A DNA stretch of 10,360 bases from Bryobacterales bacterium (GTDB lineage Bacteria > Acidobacteriota > Terriglobia > Bryobacterales > Bryobacteraceae). Within the stretch, counting starts at the first letter, position 1, and each line of letters begins with the position of its first letter. The position numbers and the translations under genes were made by a program. The notes under the pieces were generated by a model that ran no database searches, had not been told where the DNA came from, and was given only the letters and a program-made list of their open reading frames with translations. Shown one piece after another: positions 1 to 6,229 of the stretch. The stretch spans positions 1 through 10,360 of the forward strand of contig JANXQZ010000573.1 of the NCBI GenBank assembly GCA_025353235.1, read 5' to 3'.

Positions 1-1824
1 TTGCGAGGGAACCACCCCGAGGCTCGCTTTGCCGGCCTGAACATATTCGATAGCTTGCTCGGCCCCCAGGCGATCCAGACCGCACTCGCGTGTAAGGAAC
101 TCTCGAGGGTCGGGTTGCTTCTCGATCTCCCCGATCACATCCGACACCTCTTGAGACAGCTCGAGCGTTCGCCCCGGAGCCTCGCCCACCCAGAATGGAA
201 TAGAGGGCGCGGCACCGTTCGCATTCTCCACCCGGACGCGGCCCGGTTCCACGCGCCGAATTCTCCATGACGTGGTGCCGAGCAGAAACACGTCGCCTGC
301 CAGGCTCTCAACCGCGAAATCTTCTCCCACGGTTCCGACCGGCATTCCCTCGGGTTCCGCAATCACCTGGTAATTACCCGTTTCCGGAATCGCTCCGCCC
401 GATGTAATGGCGGCAAGCCGCGCGCCGCGCCGAGCTCGCACGATCCCGTTTACCTGATCGCGATGCAGGTAAGCCCCTCGTCGGCCGCGCGCAGTTGTGA
501 TGCCTTCGGTAAGCATCTCGATGATCTCGTCAAAGTCCTTGCGAGGCAGAGTTCGATACGAGTAGGCGCTCCGCACCAGCGCGAACAGATCATCCTCGCG
601 CCATTCCTGCTCCGAAGCTGCGGCCGCGATCTGCTGCGCCAGGATGTCCAGCGCATTGCGGGGAATCTCAAGGCGGTCGAGCTTTCCCGTTCGGATTGCC
701 CGCAGGATTGCCGCGCACTCGATCAGCTCATCGCGCGTGGTGGCGATCAGCCGACCTTTCGGGATCGCACCCACCCAGTGACCCGCTCGCCCAGTTCTTT
801 GCAAAGCCACGGCAATCGAGCGCGGGGAGCCAATCTGAATCACCAGATCGACGCTGCCGATATCGATGCCGAGTTCCAGCGAGGCAGTGGCTACCACGGC
901 GCGCAGTTCGCCATTCTTGAGCTTCTGCTCCGCGTTCAACCGCAATTGCCGAGAGAGGCTGCCATGGTGCGCCAGCACGGCATTCGGCCCAAGCCGTTCC
1001 GCAAGATGATGAGTCACCCGCTCCGCCAGCCGCCGCGTGTTGACGAACACAAGCGTGGTTTTATGCTGCTGAATCAGCTCCGCCAAGCGGCTATAGATCT
1101 CAGCCCACATCTCGTTGCTGGCTACCGCGCCTAGTTCGTCGTTCGGAACCTCGACGGCGAGATCCATCTCACGCCGATGCCCGACGTTGACGATGACGGT
1201 GGACTCGCTCAGAAATTGCGCTACTTCCGCGATAGGCTTTACGGTTGCGGAGAGGCCGATTTTCTGCAGCTTGCGTCCGGTGAGGTGCTCTAGACGAGCG
1301 ATCGAGAGGCCCAAATGCGATCCGCGCTTGTCTCCGGCTATGGCGTGAATTTCATCCAGGATCAGCGTTTTGACATTCTTGAGCATGGCCCGCGACTTCT
1401 CGGCAGTCAGCAGAATGAACAGCGATTCGGGCGTGGTTACCAGGATGTGGGGAGGCTGCTTCAGCATTTTCTGCCGCTCCCAAACTGGCGTGTCGCCCGT
1501 TCGGACCGCCGTCCGGATGGGTACGCCCATGCCAGCGATCGGCAACTCCAGATTCTTTTGAATGTCGTTGCCGAGGGCCTTCAGGGGTGAAACGTAGAGG
1601 ACTTCTGTCTCGTCGGGCAGTGCGCCAGCGTGCGATTTGCGGACTAGGTCGTCAATGCAGATTAGAAAGGCCGCGAGCGTCTTTCCGGAGCCGGTGGGGG
1701 CTGAAATCAGAGCGTCGTTGCGAGCGCGGATTTGCGGCCAACCAAGGCGCTGCGGTTCGGTAACGCCGCAAAAGCGCTGCTCGAACCAATTGCTGACAAC
1801 GGGATCGAATCCAGAGAGGGGCAC
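1..1824 (-). CDS. lhr: Lhr-family DEAD/DEAH-box ATP-dependent helicase (C-terminus beyond window)
   Basis: Large helicase-related protein: an ATP-driven 3'-5' superfamily-2 helicase acting on DNA or RNA:DNA hybrids in the cytoplasm, linked to DNA repair in characterised bacteria. Reading the minus strand gives 608 uninterrupted codons to the window edge. Visible motifs are a Q-like TEPQ (22-25), Walker A APTGSGKT (42-49), TTPES (130-134), the Lhr-typical DEIH box (157-160), SAT (192-194), HHGSLSR (286-292), [10 protein letters not shown] (314-323), IGSPRSIA (331-338) and motif [10 protein letters not shown] (342-349). The region after about 350 matches the start of the winged-helix and Lhr-core domains. 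Known Lhr proteins have about 850-900 (core) to 1500 residues, so a substantial C-terminal part is missing. The start is GTG 1824, because it precedes the usual N-terminal 'F.P.V..WF' segment; no ATG, GTG or TTG lies in frame between it and the upstream in-frame stop (1948-1950). A good AGGAGG (1852-1847) is 22 nt away, with a hairpin between. The family is near certain; whether it is the core or extended form cannot be told. Confidence 0.93.
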   Translation of the reverse strand, partial: MPLSGFDPVVSNWFEQRFCGVTEPQRLGWPQIRARNDALISAPTGSGKTLAAFLICIDDLVRKSHAGALPDETEVLYVSPLKALGNDIQKNLELPIAGMGVPIRTAVRTGDTPVWERQKMLKQPPHILVTTPESLFILLTAEKSRAMLKNVKTLILDEIHAIAGDKRGSHLGLSIARLEHLTGRKLQKIGLSATVKPIAEVAQFLSESTVIVNVGHRREMDLAVEVPNDELGAVASNEMWAEIYSRLAELIQQHKTTLVFVNTRRLAERVTHHLAERLGPNAVLAHHGSLSRQLRLNAEQKLKNGELRAVVATASLELGIDIGSVDLVIQIGSPRSIAVALQRTGRAGHWVGAIPKGRLIATTRDELIECAAILRAIRTGKLDRLEIPRNALDILAQQIAAAASEQEWREDDLFALVRSAYSYRTLPRKDFDEIIEMLTEGITTARGRRGAYLHRDQVNGIVRARRGARLAAITSGGAIPETGNYQVIAEPEGMPVGTVGEDFAVESLAGDVFLLGTTSWRIRRVEPGRVRVENANGAAPSIPFWVGEAPGRTLELSQEVSDVIGEIEKQPDPREFLTRECGLDRLGAEQAIEYVQAGKASLGVVPSQ

Positions 1825-1839
1825 TCTGTTTTCAGAGTA
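1822..1839 (-). promoter_or_regulatory. Hairpin containing the lhr start codon
   Basis: On the minus strand ACTCTG-AAAA-CAGAGT forms a perfect 6-bp stem with an A4 loop (1838-1823). A flanking U-G wobble (1839 with 1822) extends it to 7 bp, so all three bases of the GTG start are paired. The strong Shine-Dalgarno AGGAGG lies at 1852-1847, 7 nt before the hairpin base and 22 nt from the start codon, too far for normal use unless RNA structure shortens the distance. The pairing is seen directly. A role in translation control is inference, and it depends on GTG 1824 being the true start. Confidence 0.4.
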
Positions 1840-1964
1840 GCCGATTCCTCCTGATTCCTTCTCCCCCGCGAGGTTTCTGCATCCGGCGGTTGAGCTCAGC
1901 GGCTGGACCGCATGATCCGATGGCAGTAAGAAGCCGCTTTGCGATGCCTATTTCCTGATCATGC
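1825..1964. other. Intergenic gap between the 81-aa gene and lhr
   Basis: This 140-nt stretch separates two minus-strand genes. It holds the lhr Shine-Dalgarno (1852-1847) and most of the start-codon hairpin. I see no GC-rich stem followed by a T run that would end transcription of the upstream genes, and no convincing -35/-10 pair, so lhr could be read through from upstream or have its own unrecognised promoter. Confidence 0.6.
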
Positions 1965-2210
1965 CTAAGCGTTCGAAGGGAAGAGATTCTGCTGCCGGGC
2001 GGTGATGGGATCGGGGGTTTTCTTCTTGCGCGCCAGCGGAGTAAAGGTGCGCATCAGCCGTAAAGTGCGCTGGTGATTTTCGTAGATCGTCATGAGATCC
2101 TGGCAGCGCTGGCACTCGCCTCTGATCGCTTGCGGCCCATCAGACGACGGACTAAACTTCGGGTGCTTGGCACATTTTCCTTGCCACTTAACGGTTCCGA
2201 TCTTCAGCAT
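1965..2210 (-). CDS. Small Cys/His protein, putative zinc-binding (81 aa)
   Basis: An 81-residue cytoplasmic protein with no signal peptide. It carries C13-x2-H16 and C33-x2-C36, a spacing that could bind one zinc ion, followed by a predicted helix (about 37-56) and a basic tail rich in Lys/Arg (61-72). I recall similar short 'KHP...GGC.RC' proteins in Acidobacteriota, but no function is established. The open frame extends upstream to 2420, but only the part from ATG 2210 is taken: the longer form would overlap the upstream gene in another frame, and the extra residues look like shadow sequence. ATG 2210 lies 4 nt after the stop of the 205-aa gene (TAG, then CCGG, then ATG), so the two are probably translationally coupled. 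A role as a nucleic-acid- or protein-binding adaptor is inference only. Confidence 0.68.
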   Translation of the reverse strand: MLKIGTVKWQGKCAKHPKFSPSSDGPQAIRGECQRCQDLMTIYENHQRTLRLMRTFTPLARKKKTPDPITARQQNLFPSNA

Positions 2211-2214
2211 CCGG

Positions 2215-2832
2215 CTATTCGATTGCCACCGGTCGGTCGAAAACCACGTCGAGAGTTGTGCCTTGGCGAAGTTCCACTTCCTTGCCGCGGGAGAGCAAGA
2301 CGGTGGCGAGTCCAACGACGCTGCCTGCCCCCGCTCCGATCCCCGCGCCTTGGAAACTACGGTCCGCGATTCCGCCGATGGATGCGCCCGTGCCAGCCAG
2401 AATGGCAATTCGTCCAGCATCGTGCAGCTTTTCGCCCTTCTGCTGGATCATGCTTTCGCGCTTGTCGACGGATTGTTCGGAATCTCCGCCATCCACCGAG
2501 TTAAGATGCGGAGCGAACTTGAGCGTCTGCCCGCTGGCCAGGGTGAGCGTTTCAAGACGGATTCCCAGTTCGGCTCGGCCTGTCACGCGTCCGCTTCGCT
2601 TGGTGCGCGAGATCACGCCTTGCACGTAGCTTCCCACCGGCACGACAATCTGGCCATTAACGACAATTGGACTCGCCGTATGCAAGTATACGTAGTCGCC
2701 TTCCTGTGCGCTTCTTGTGTTTACGGAATTGACCATGCGAAGCAGGAGATGGGCACCTTGCGGGATTTCAGCGCTCGGCAACAGCCGGGCGAGCAGAAGA
2801 GATAGGAACGCAACTGTCCAGCAACGGTGCAT
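2215..2832 (-). CDS. Exported glycine-zipper protein of unknown function (205 aa)
   Basis: Residues 1-21 (MHRCW..., a hydrophobic run at 6-18, then PSAE) look like a signal peptide with probable cleavage after A21, placing the protein in the periplasm or envelope. The mature part begins with 'GAHLLLRMVNSVNTRSA' (26-42). It continues with beta-rich segments (48-106, including VPVGSYVQGVI), a polar linker (111-137) and a Gly/Ala-rich hydrophobic stretch (139-182) with GxxxG-type spacing, then a short beta end (185-205). This architecture recurs in hypothetical proteins that I recall from Acidobacteriota, and the beta part resembles a VirB10/TrbI-like barrel in outline; both are memory-based inference. 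The frame stays open to 3150, but ATG 2832 best places the signal peptide; ATG 2874 is a weaker alternative that adds a second hydrophobic run. It is divergent from the M20 gene across 48 nt, and its stop precedes the 81-aa gene by 4 nt. Confidence 0.82.
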   Translation of the reverse strand: MHRCWTVAFLSLLLARLLPSAEIPQGAHLLLRMVNSVNTRSAQEGDYVYLHTASPIVVNGQIVVPVGSYVQGVISRTKRSGRVTGRAELGIRLETLTLASGQTLKFAPHLNSVDGGDSEQSVDKRESMIQQKGEKLHDAGRIAILAGTGASIGGIADRSFQGAGIGAGAGSVVGLATVLLSRGKEVELRQGTTLDVVFDRPVAIE

Positions 2833-2880
2833 GGCGATCAGATTAGCATTAAACGCCCAGAGTAGCAGTATCATCGCTTC

Positions 2881-4041
2881 ATGGCGGAGTTCACAGTAGA
2901 TCGCGATTACTTGCGCGAGACACTGGTCAGTCTGGTTCGGATCAACTCCATCAATCCGACGCTCGTGATCGGAGCGCCGGGAGAACGCCAAATTGCAGAT
3001 TTCGTCGCCGCCTCGCTGCGGGGTATTAATTTGGGCGTGGAACTTCTGGAACCTCAGCCAGGGAGGATCAGCGTATTGGGCGAACTCAAAGGGAGAGGAG
3101 GGGGCCGCAGCCTGATGCTGAACGCGCACTGCGACACGGTGGATGTGCAAGGTATGGAGGATCCTTTCTCCGGCGAGCTCTGCGACGGCAGAGTGTACGG
3201 ACGCGGATCTTACGATATGAAGGGGAGCTTAGCCGCCTGCATGGCTGCCGCCAAAGCGCTGGCCGATGCCCAGGTGAACTTGCGAGGGAGCGTATGGGTG
3301 GCGGCCGTAGCCGATGAAGAGTACGGCAGTCTTGGCACCGCCGATGTCATCCAGCATAGGAAGTTCGATGCTGCCATCGTGACGGAACCAACGGCTTTGC
3401 AGGTTTGCTTGGCCCACAAGGGTTATCTTTGGATTGAGGTGGAGGTGACCGGACGAGCAGCTCATGGGAGCAGATTCGAACTCGGCATCGACGCCAACAT
3501 TAAGATGGGGCTGTTTCTCGCCAAACTTAGCGAACTGGAACGCGCCCTGCGCTTGCGGTCGCCCCATCCGTTGGTGGGCCCGCCCTCGCTGCACGCCGCC
3601 TTGCTCAACGGGGGAACGGGACTGAGCAGTTACGCTGCTTGCTCAAAGCTTCAGATCGAACGGCGAACAGTCCCTGGCGAGACGGAGGGGCAGGCGGTCG
3701 CCGAAATACAGGCGATTGTCGATTCTCTTGCCGCCGCCGATCCGGATTTCCATGCCTCAGTACGGGCTTTTTTCGTGCGCGATCCGTTCCAAGTCCCGGC
3801 CGACGCTGAGATCGTGCAAACTCTGGATCGGGCAGCCTTGAAGGTACTCGGCCAACCTGCGGCTCACATCGGAGATACGCCTTGGATGGACGCCGCTCTG
3901 TTGCAGGCTGCCGACGTGGAAACGGTGGTGTTTGGCCCCGTTGGCGAGGGTGCTCATGCGGCGGTGGAATGGGTAGATTTCGAGTCAGTCGTAAAAGTGG
4001 CGGAGGTTCTTGCCGAGGCGGCCGCGGAATATTGCCGATGA
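2881..4041 (+). CDS. M20-family metallopeptidase, ArgE/DapE-like
   Basis: A cytoplasmic two-metal amidohydrolase of the group that includes acetylornithine deacetylase, succinyl-diaminopimelate desuccinylase and carboxypeptidase G2; it releases an amino acid or acyl group from an N-acylated or peptide substrate. At 386 residues it is full length. Metal and catalytic residues are visible: H83 and D85 in NAHCDTV, bridging D112 in YGRGSYDMKG, catalytic E146 with ligand E147 in ADEEYGS, E169 in TEPT, and H359 in GEGAHAAVEW. The lid/dimerisation domain is about 180-290, with the conserved 'GRAAHGS' (191-197). No signal peptide is seen. ATG 2881 has only a weak ribosome site but begins exactly where homologous N-termini do. 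The stop overlaps the start of the DUF4159 gene by 4 nt. The substrate cannot be assigned; no arginine or lysine synthesis gene is nearby, so calling it argE or dapE would be a guess. Confidence 0.92.
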   Translation: MAEFTVDRDYLRETLVSLVRINSINPTLVIGAPGERQIADFVAASLRGINLGVELLEPQPGRISVLGELKGRGGGRSLMLNAHCDTVDVQGMEDPFSGELCDGRVYGRGSYDMKGSLAACMAAAKALADAQVNLRGSVWVAAVADEEYGSLGTADVIQHRKFDAAIVTEPTALQVCLAHKGYLWIEVEVTGRAAHGSRFELGIDANIKMGLFLAKLSELERALRLRSPHPLVGPPSLHAALLNGGTGLSSYAACSKLQIERRTVPGETEGQAVAEIQAIVDSLAAADPDFHASVRAFFVRDPFQVPADAEIVQTLDRAALKVLGQPAAHIGDTPWMDAALLQAADVETVVFGPVGEGAHAAVEWVDFESVVKVAEVLAEAAAEYCR

Positions 4042-4874
4042 TAAATATTCGCTCGATGCTGGCGGCCGCGTGTGCGGCTGGACTTCTCGTTTACACCCTC
4101 AATGCTCAGAAGGCGTTTCGGGAATACCCGGGTTTCGAATATGAGAATTTCCCGCTCCCCGAGGACTGGAAAACGCCGGGCGAGTGGGCCTTTGCGCGCC
4201 TGATGTATCCTCCCGCGAATGGGGGTGGCAGGGGCTGGCGTCGGCGCGGAGGCGGCGATTGGCGTCAAGGTTACTCGAACTGGACCATCGATTATCCCCG
4301 GTCGGATCGCCACCTTTCTCAGGCCGTTCGGCGTCTGACCCGCATCGATGCGAGGTCGGTTGAGCAGCCGGTGAACTTGGAAGATCCAGATGAAGTGTAC
4401 AACTGGCCATGGCTCTATGCGGTGGAAGTGGGGCATTGGGATCTGAGCGACGACCAGGCAGCCAAGCTGCGCGATTTTCTGATGCGCGGGGGCTTTTTCA
4501 TGTGCGACGATTTTCACGGCACTCGCGAGTGGGAAGTTTTTATCGCCAGCATGAAGCGCGTGTTTCCGGACCGTCCGATTGTCGAAATCGACGACGTGAA
4601 TCCGATTTTCCATACGATCTTCGATTTGGATAGCCGGTTTCAGGTGCCGGGCGCTCAGTTTTTGCGAAGTGGCAATACTTATGAGTTCGACGGATTCGAG
4701 CCGCGCTGGCGCGGGATCTACGACGATAAAGGCAGGCTGATGGTGGCCATTTGCCATAACATGGATCTCGGAGATTCCTGGGAACACGCCGACAACCCGG
4801 AGTACCCGGAGAAATATTCGGGGCTGGGTATTCGGATTGGCGTCAACTACATCACCTATGCCATGACTCACTAG
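4038..4874 (+). CDS. Exported DUF4159 domain protein
   Basis: A 278-residue protein with a signal peptide at about 1-23 (MINIRSMLAAACAAGLL..., cleavage near LNAQ). The mature part matches DUF4159, a family with a class I glutamine-amidotransferase-like fold: FARLMYPP (52-59), an Arg/Gly-rich insert (61-78), DYPRSDRHL (85-93), TRIDARSVEQPV (101-112), YNWPWLYAVEVGHW (121-134), RGGFFMCDDFHG (150-161) and a C-terminal 'VAICHNMDLGDSWEHAD' (236-252). The function is unknown. In many genomes DUF4159 sits with MoxR ATPase and von Willebrand factor A genes; here it does not. The frame is open back to 3882, but ATG 4038 is chosen because it gives the signal peptide and forms an ATGA overlap with the M20 stop, implying translational coupling. 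The Cys of the 'MCDD' segment is not in an obvious amidotransferase nucleophile elbow, so enzymatic activity is doubtful. Confidence 0.9.
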   Translation: MINIRSMLAAACAAGLLVYTLNAQKAFREYPGFEYENFPLPEDWKTPGEWAFARLMYPPANGGGRGWRRRGGGDWRQGYSNWTIDYPRSDRHLSQAVRRLTRIDARSVEQPVNLEDPDEVYNWPWLYAVEVGHWDLSDDQAAKLRDFLMRGGFFMCDDFHGTREWEVFIASMKRVFPDRPIVEIDDVNPIFHTIFDLDSRFQVPGAQFLRSGNTYEFDGFEPRWRGIYDDKGRLMVAICHNMDLGDSWEHADNPEYPEKYSGLGIRIGVNYITYAMTH

Positions 4875-4930
4875 GCTGCTGGACGGGTTGTTAGGTGTTA
4901 AACTCTCAAGCGGAAGGTTCCAAAAACAAT

Positions 4931-5275
4931 ATGAAGCTTAAAACGTGGGCAGTTACGCTGGTTGCTGCCATTTCCCTGTCATTGGCGGCGCTGGCCCAAA
5001 CGCCCGCCACTTCGGCAAAACCTGCCACAAGCAAAAGCAAAGCCACGACCGCCGCAGCGGCGGACAAGAATACGGCAGACGCACCTAAACTGGTGGACCT
5101 AAATACCGCCTCGGCAGACGAGCTGAAAGCTCTTCCCGGCATTGGCGACAAGTATTCTCAGAAAATTATCGACGGCAGGCCCTACGCCAACAAATCGCAG
5201 CTAACCTCGAAAAGCATCGTACCGGCTGCCACCTACAAAAAAATAGAAAAGATGGTTATCGCGAAAAAGCAGTAG
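4931..5275 (+). CDS. Exported ComEA-type helix-hairpin-helix protein (114 aa)
   Basis: Residues 1-22 ([10 protein letters not shown]... ending LAALAQ) are a clear signal peptide, so the protein is exported. A low-complexity Ala/Thr/Lys/Ser linker (24-52) is followed by a helix-hairpin-helix domain (54-108): [19 protein letters not shown] (54-72), the Gly-rich hairpin, then IIDGRPY (79-85) and [11 protein letters not shown] (95-105). Such domains bind the DNA backbone without sequence preference; ComEA, the periplasmic DNA receptor of natural competence, is the best known exported example. The protein is basic at its end ([12 protein letters not shown]). ATG 4931 is preferred over GTG 4895 because it starts the signal peptide directly; GGAAGG (4912-4917) upstream is a fair but distant ribosome site. 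It starts 56 nt after the DUF4159 stop on the same strand. Its last 20 nt overlap the end of the convergent MscS gene. No ComEC or ComFC is in the window, so a competence role is inference. Confidence 0.87.
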   Translation: MKLKTWAVTLVAAISLSLAALAQTPATSAKPATSKSKATTAAAADKNTADAPKLVDLNTASADELKALPGIGDKYSQKIIDGRPYANKSQLTSKSIVPAATYKKIEKMVIAKKQ

Positions 5276-6203
5276 ACGGTTTCTCGTTCAACACCTCGCG
5301 CACAATATCCTTCAACTCGTCCCGGAGTTGGGGAGTCATGGCGGGAGATATCTCAATCGTGCGGGTGGGGAAAGCGCTGGCGAACCCCACTTCAGCGAAC
5401 CGTTTATTGATCCTCCGGTTCATTTCGCGTCCTACCATCCACTGCTTCATCGGCTGAGTCTTGAATCGCGCTTTGATAACGACACTGGATTCCGCCAGTT
5501 GATCCACTCCCATGATCTCGATGGGCGCGAGAATCACGGCGCTGAACGGTTCTTCCGCCATCAGATTGGCGCCGATCTCCCCGAGTACGGCGACCGCGCG
5601 GTCGGTATCGTCCTTGTAGTTCACGGAAACCGAGAACACGTAATAGGAGAACTCCCGCGTTAGATTTGCCAGCTTTTGAATGCTTCCGTTTGGAAACACG
5701 TGAACGGCCCCATCTTCGCTCCTGAGTATCGTAGTCCTCAGATTTATCTCTTCCACCAGCCCACCCGTTCCGTTGACCACCACTACATCGTTGATGCGAA
5801 TCTGGTTGTCGAGAAGAATAAAGAAGCCGGCTAGCACATCCTTGACGAGGCTCTGAGCCCCGAATCCGATGGCTAAGCCGATCACGCCCGCACCGGCCAG
5901 CAGCGGCCTGACATCGAAGTTCATTTCTTTCAACACCATGATGAGCGCGATCACCCAAACCACGGCGGCTATTGACTTCCGCAGCACCGCTCCCACGGTC
6001 CGCGCGCGCTTCTCTATTTCGAACTCGCTTCCGCCATCGGCCCGCAGCATGGCCTTCACGACATAGCTGCGCAGTCCCCGGATAACCCGCTCAGCTAAGC
6101 TGGTGGCGATGTATGCGAACAGAAGTATAAAGACGATTCGAACGGTGTTGAATGCGATGAGCCGGTAGAAGGCGAGGGTAAAAAACTCGTCGCGGTTTGG
6201 CAT
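5256..6203 (-). CDS. Small-conductance mechanosensitive channel, MscS family
   Basis: A tension-gated inner-membrane channel that releases solutes on hypo-osmotic shock. At 315 residues it is close to E. coli MscS (286). Membrane segments are about 17-37, 78-95 and the amphipathic pore helix 100-131 with the typical small-residue pattern [15 protein letters not shown] followed by [17 protein letters not shown]. The beta domain follows (137-180) with INDVVVV, a Gly turn, a TTILRSEDG segment and the conserved VFPNGSI (169-175), then the alpha/beta C-terminal domain (about 185-285) and a charged tail. ATG 6203 is the first Met; GAGGT abuts it and a further AGG lies about 10 nt upstream. It begins 17 nt after the htrA stop, behind a small hairpin, so the two genes are probably co-transcribed. 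The 3' end overlaps the convergent helix-hairpin-helix gene by 20 nt. Confidence 0.93.
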   Translation of the reverse strand: MPNRDEFFTLAFYRLIAFNTVRIVFILLFAYIATSLAERVIRGLRSYVVKAMLRADGGSEFEIEKRARTVGAVLRKSIAAVVWVIALIMVLKEMNFDVRPLLAGAGVIGLAIGFGAQSLVKDVLAGFFILLDNQIRINDVVVVNGTGGLVEEINLRTTILRSEDGAVHVFPNGSIQKLANLTREFSYYVFSVSVNYKDDTDRAVAVLGEIGANLMAEEPFSAVILAPIEIMGVDQLAESSVVIKARFKTQPMKQWMVGREMNRRINKRFAEVGFASAFPTRTIEISPAMTPQLRDELKDIVREVLNEKPSTAFSR

Positions 6204-6213
6204 ACCTCACGAC

Positions 6214-6229
6214 CTGCCGCCTACGGCAG
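6214..6229 (-). promoter_or_regulatory. Hairpin at the htrA stop codon, before the mscS-like gene
   Basis: On the minus strand CTGCCG-TAGG-CGGCAG is a perfect 6-bp GC-rich stem whose 4-nt loop begins with the htrA stop codon TAG (6223-6221). It ends 10 nt before the ATG of the channel gene. No T run follows, so it is unlikely to be a strong intrinsic terminator. It could lower or tune translation of the downstream gene or stabilise one part of the mRNA; that is inference. Confidence 0.4.

Noticed and set aside
463..1134. 223-residue open frame on the plus strand
   Set aside because: It lies entirely opposite the lhr coding region, whose helicase motifs are intact; its translation has no recognisable domain and is an antisense shadow in GC-rich DNA.
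2211..2420. N-terminal extension of the 81-aa gene to ATG 2420
   Set aside because: The extension overlaps the upstream gene in a different frame, looks unlike protein-coding sequence, and would break the tight stop-start spacing at 2215/2210.
2092..2805. 237-residue open frame on the plus strand
   Set aside because: It is opposite the exported 205-aa gene and the start of the 81-aa gene; composition is shadow-like with no domain or signal peptide.
2833..2880. Promoters in the divergent gap between the 205-aa gene and the M20 gene
   Set aside because: TATCAT (plus) and GATACT (minus) near 2868-2874 resemble -10 boxes, but neither has a convincing -35 partner in 48 nt.
4220..4273. Gly/Arg-rich stretch in the DUF4159 gene as a frameshift or repeat expansion
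   Set aside because: The frame is continuous and similar Arg/Gly inserts are, as I recall, usual in acidobacterial DUF4159 proteins.
3954..4871. 305-residue open frame on the minus strand
   Set aside because: It mirrors the DUF4159 gene almost exactly, and DUF4159 motifs on the plus strand are convincing. Long antisense frames are common at this GC content.
4895..4930. GTG 4895 as the start of the helix-hairpin-helix gene
   Set aside because: It would put 12 polar residues before the signal peptide; ATG 4931 starts it cleanly.
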